NCBI GenBank assembly: GCA_017562135.1
Contig: QEYB01001157.1
Location: forward strand, 186,001 to 250,000
Direction: 5' to 3'
Origin: Dipylidium caninum
Lineage: Eukaryota > Platyhelminthes > Cestoda > Cyclophyllidea > Dipylidiidae
DNA length: 64,000 bases
Position numbers and translations under genes: made by a program. A model generated the notes under the pieces. The model was not told where the DNA came from and did not search any database. It worked only from the letters and a program-made list of their open reading frames with translations. Position 1 is the stretch's first letter; each line of letters opens with the position of its first letter. Shown piece after piece: positions 60,035 to 64,000 of the stretch.

Positions 60035-62540
60035 CTACGAGGCGTCGCCCTTGTTGTCAATGCCGTTGGGATACCGCTTACGATAGCGCTCCACCACTTC
60101 AGGATCGACGAGGTAGGTGCCATCCAATTGGTTGCCCAAAGTAATCCTAAAGAATTAAAGTGAGAATAAGTAAGGCGAAACCGAGAAGGCAGTTTGTTTG
60201 TTCCTCCACGGGAGGGGGCTCACAATACGTCGCCTGACAGTGGCGACACGTGAGGGGATATTTCCCTTTAGGTAGCACAAAAAGTATTTCCTAAAAGTAG
60301 AAGACGGGGCGCGATGCTCCCGGCATCACAGACGGATGGAAGCCTGTTTGCTTGGTGGGATCAGCCTCTCGCTTTGGCTAGTTTTACGATACCAACAGCA
60401 TCTCTTCGCATTGCTTGCAAAGGAAGGGAAGGCAGGTGAACAGAAGAGGAAAGATCAGTGATCAAAAGGAATCAGAGAATGTGGGAACGCAGCACCAACA
60501 GGCAGCAAAAAATACAAATAAATGAAGTTGAAGAAGATTTGCGTAGCAAAGAATGATCAAATCTACTCCAACGTCCAATAATTGGTGAATAATAACGACG
60601 ATAATGCATCCGAGGAAGGAGGGGATAGTCTTACCAATTGGCTTGGAGGTTGTGGGGCCTCCCGAAGAGCTCGAGCTTGCGCGTGCCTGGTGAAAGACGT
60701 TCAATGAGACCGTAGATCTCGTCGGGCTTGCGACTGGTCTCGCGCACCTCCGAGACGACGACATCGCAGTCCAGTCCACGATTCATGCAGCGCGGCGAGC
60801 CCTTGACCCCCACCAGACAGTGCTCCTTCCCGTGATTCAACCAGTGGCCCGTGCGGCCCGTACGGATGAGACGCTGCAGCTGATTTGTCTTCACCCAAAT
60901 TACTTCATCCACACGCTCGTAGCCCCAGAGATGGAGGCATTCGCGACCCAGTTCCATGGCACTGCAATTCATGTAGGGGGCTTTAAAAACTAACGATAAT
61001 GAATTGCACTTCTTCACTTAGCGGTTGATATAAAAAATGCGTTAAAGTAGTTAAGATGCTTAGGAAAGCCGCACCGTCCAGTGACCCAGAGGAAGATGTA
61101 GCCGTCATCTTGAAGACAAGGAATGTCCATTTTGCGCATCTCGTCGTCGGACATTGTCCCGTAGGGCAGCTCCATGTGGATATCCCAGGGTGGATCAGCC
61201 ATTATAACGGCAAATTTCCCCAAAATCGTCATGTCAAACTGCCTGATGTCACACTTGATCCACTAAACACCACAAACGCAAGACCTGATAACACGACCGT
61301 TCCCTTGCGATAAGAGCAAGTACAATAATGGTGAATATTAACCACGCGATCAAAGTAACAACTACTACCAGGTAATCATCACCTGTGGTGGATACAGAGG
61401 AACGGAACCGCCTGGAGAGGTCGTCTTTTCCAAACTCAAATCAGTTTTCCGTTTGTCCAAGGTATCCGGACGCAGTTGGCCGCGATTGTAGGCACCTGCT
61501 GCTTCCCTTGCTTCCGCTGTCGTGAGGTCGGCTGGGTCGATTTCATAATGAACATACTAGGCAGGAAGAGTAGAAGAGGTTCGCTGAGGGAAAATAGTAT
61601 GAAAGGCTACCATATTGATGTTAAAATTGCATATTTCTACTCACCTTGCATGTGTCCACATGAAAGCAGGTGTTGAGAAAAGAGCAGTCGCCCAAAGACT
61701 CTGAAAAAAATAATCTAAAACCAATTAAAAATACCGTCTGTGTGAGGCTGGATAATTTTCTTGAAATGTAATTTAGTACACTTTTCATTTCTTGTTGCTA
61801 AATGACATTCAGCACGAGTTCCATGAATACAAAAAAGCTGGACTTGACTACCTCCACGGGAACGAAATTTTTCGCTAAGGAGTTTCTCCTTTAGAAGAAA
61901 ATAATGAGACGAAAACGGGTGTAACAGACAAACCATCACAGACGGAGTTGAAAGAAGTTCATGAATCTCTTCATTAACTCGTTTAAGCTCGCGTTCTTTA
62001 GCCGTCGCAGCTGAGAGAAGGATTTCAAGGTCGGTTGTGTCTCCATCGGGAGCCACTTTAAGTACCTTAGGAGATGGTTCATAAGAGGTAGGTTCTTCAT
62101 CCAGGCGTTTAACCGAAGCATCAGGGACGGTTTTTTGTCTAAAGGCTTTGAGATAAAAATGAGTATTCAGACTTACGATAAATCGGGAAGCGGGACTGAA
62201 GCAAAACGTAGAAAGCAATGTATATCACGCAAAAAGAAAGAATACATCAAATATTTAGCTCACCTGTTTCCGGTTTTTTAACAATGCTCGTTTTATCATC
62301 TGGATCTTGGGAAACCGCTGAGGCAGTTTGAGGAACAGAAGGTATGGGCAATTTTCCGGGTCCCAATAGAGCAGCCAGAGCTGTAGCGCTCGAATTATTT
62401 AGCGGGAGGACATTTTGCTTCGCTGCTGCGATTAAATGATTACGTTTCTCGCGTCGCGCTGCAAGTCTTTCACGGATTGATTCAGTCTGAGCTCTGGCGG
62501 CAGCAATTTCGCTACCAGCCAAGCCTTTAAAATCAGACAT
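60035..62540 (-). CDS. METTL3: METTL3, catalytic subunit of the mRNA N6-adenosine methyltransferase
   Basis: Transfers methyl from S-adenosylmethionine to adenosine N6 in nuclear pre-mRNA, as a heterodimer with METTL14. Exons in transcript order: 62540-62264, 62138-61934, 61888-61735, 61700-61645, 61556-61383, 61262-61075, 60961-60635, 60146-60035. The start gives [12 protein letters not shown] followed by the leader helix [14 protein letters not shown]. Next are the [20 protein letters not shown] coiled segment, the tandem CCCH zinc fingers ([35 protein letters not shown]), the catalytic domain with [20 protein letters not shown] (DPPW motif), [20 protein letters not shown] and [17 protein letters not shown], and [20 protein letters not shown], ending [13 protein letters not shown]. 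The catalytic half is uninterrupted. The 62264/62138 junction is off by one base unless the six-A run at 62131-62136 is really seven. Confidence 0.97.
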
Positions 62541-64000
62541 TTGCTGTATACACACAGTTGGGGAAAACACTATTTATGATATAAAAAAATGCCAAGAGTT
62601 GCATAGGACCACAGCCAAGGCGAAAGATAACTGGGAAAACAGCAGCACTTGACCTTGGAGGGTTAACCAGACGGATAGAAAAACTAACAAATCCGCTGAA
62701 TAGCCTCTTTGCAAGACTTAATTAGACAAATAGCGTCCGTAATTCTATTCATGCGCAAAGACTAAATTTTTATAAACTCAACGTTGCTACCAAGTTTCAA
62801 TAAGTATTATTGAAATTGTAAGCTATTGCAGCCTTCTCAGGAATGGCCTAGAATTGAAGAGAAGGTTAAATATCGAACCAGAGTTCAACATCCCAAGTTA
62901 TGAGCGTGGGTTTATTATGCCAAGGCAATCTGTCAGTCACTTCCCGCACGATAATTTACACGCACTTTTGAGGCCTACAGCGTTTTTTCAAATGACCTGA
63001 ACGAGGTTAGAAATGCATACATTCCATTTTATCTTTTCTTGACTTGATGTGCTCTTCCTGCTCTCTACATTTGTTGAGACTTACTGGAACCAATCGTGGA
63101 GTTTGCTGCCCTTGCTCAGGGTACTAATCAAGTAATTTCTTCCTACAACTCATTCAAATTCGTGCGCAAAGCGTTCTTAACGTTTAGGGAGTTCACAACT
63201 TATCTTGATGTATGTCTGAAGACAAAGTTATTTACAGCCAATTTCTTCACTTTGCAGCGGTCTTCGATGTTAAGCACTCTGAATATAGCTAACATTAATT
63301 ATTATTGGTTCATTCTTTGGTACCTATTATTAGTTTGTTTTCAGAAAATAGGGCAAAAAACTATATTTCACAATCAAAACATGGATCCGGACATCTCATT
63401 ATCGAGTAATTGGACTCCAAATTCCAGTATTAAAGGCCTTTTCGTATGGGTTATTAGATCCATACTGTAAGAGATATAAATCGCCACAGTAGTTAAAATG
63501 ATCCGGACTCAACACGTTTGGTGTCACGATCTAGGATTCCACTTTTCGAAAACTTCTTAGGACCAAAATTTGTTGAATATACATCTTCTCAATGTCGGAA
63601 AATTGATCATGACTCATTTAGAAAGCTTCTAAAGTATTAAGAACAAAGCCTCCTTCTCGCGAATAGTTTCAAACGTTTCCTGTCATAGAAGACCGTCTTT
63701 ACATATTCGCTTTCATATCTCGATAACATTGTAAGATATTTCGCAGCATGGAGGATGCTACTCGCACTCTCCGAGTACCTTCAATTGTGTATATTACGAA
63801 ATCGCCTTCCAGGTATATCGAGCATAACCTGGTGGTCAAGATGAGCATTGTTGACAAAATTAGAGACTCGTTTTTCGATGTTAATCTCCTCAATTTTATT
63901 TTTTTTGAGAAATCATTTATATTTATATTCTCGCCTGACGCCTCTCGAACATCTCTATTATATGACAAATTATTTTAGAGGGGATTTGTTAGAGGGAGAG
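62541..64000. other. Upstream region of METTL3, no recognisable gene
   Basis: AT-rich. The METTL3 promoter should lie in the first few hundred bases. Open frames at 63096-63470 plus and 63699-63978 on both strands match no family I recognise. Confidence 0.55.

Noticed and set aside
61936..62121. Alternative frame through METTL3 exon 2, the one that the junction phase alone would predict
   Set aside because: It hits a stop and has no family similarity, while the frame one base off matches METTL3; a missing A in a run is the better explanation.
63699..63978. Open frames on both strands over the same AT-rich segment
   Set aside because: No recognisable transposase, reverse transcriptase or other domain.
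1..64000. CRISPR arrays, prokaryotic operons, prophage or insertion sequences
   Set aside because: No regularly spaced repeats or mobile-element proteins were seen, and spliced animal genes run through the window.

Overview
The window is eukaryotic nuclear DNA from an invertebrate animal. Its genes have GT-AG introns, are present as single copies, and sit on both strands. Intron sizes are extreme: 32-72 nt in the FBXO7-like gene, but up to about 5 kb in the receptor gene. This, with strongly diverged orthologues of conserved animal genes and many GAG/CCT simple repeats, suggests a flatworm (cestode or trematode). That assignment is an inference, not a proof.

Layout. (1) Positions 1610-36875, plus strand: most of a LAR-type receptor protein tyrosine phosphatase. 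It has Ig domain 2, Ig domain 3, eight to nine fibronectin III repeats, one membrane segment and tandem phosphatase domains D1 and D2. The 5' end, with signal peptide and Ig1, was not found and probably lies upstream of the window. D1 has an intact catalytic loop. D2 has a degenerate one. (2) 38301-42261, minus strand: a six-exon dye-decolorizing (DyP/YfeX-type) haem peroxidase with an N-terminal membrane or mitochondrial leader, which is unusual in an animal. (3) 43229-about 44832, plus: an FBXO7-like protein with ubiquitin-like, FP and F-box segments, separated by very small introns. (4) 46043-47468, plus: mitochondrial aspartate aminotransferase (GOT2), first exon not found. (5) 47469-52639: a 5 kb block without a recognisable gene, containing two CCAAT-rich promoter-like clusters and two short tandem duplications. 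(6) 52640-53759, minus: TSSC4, a U5 snRNP factor. (7) 54530-59247, plus: the WD40 protein AAMP, divergent from TSSC4. (8) 60035-62540, minus: METTL3, the catalytic subunit of the mRNA m6A writer, convergent with AAMP. A long imperfect hairpin lies between these two genes. (9) 62541-64000: no recognisable gene.

The genes are independent housekeeping or developmental genes, not an operon. LAR/DyP and AAMP/METTL3 converge; DyP/FBXO7 and TSSC4/AAMP diverge over 0.8-1 kb and may share promoters. A recurring technical feature is a one-base reading-frame break inside otherwise well-conserved exons of LAR, DyP, FBXO7 and METTL3, several at homopolymers. Consensus errors explain this better than decay, but reads or cDNA are needed to decide.
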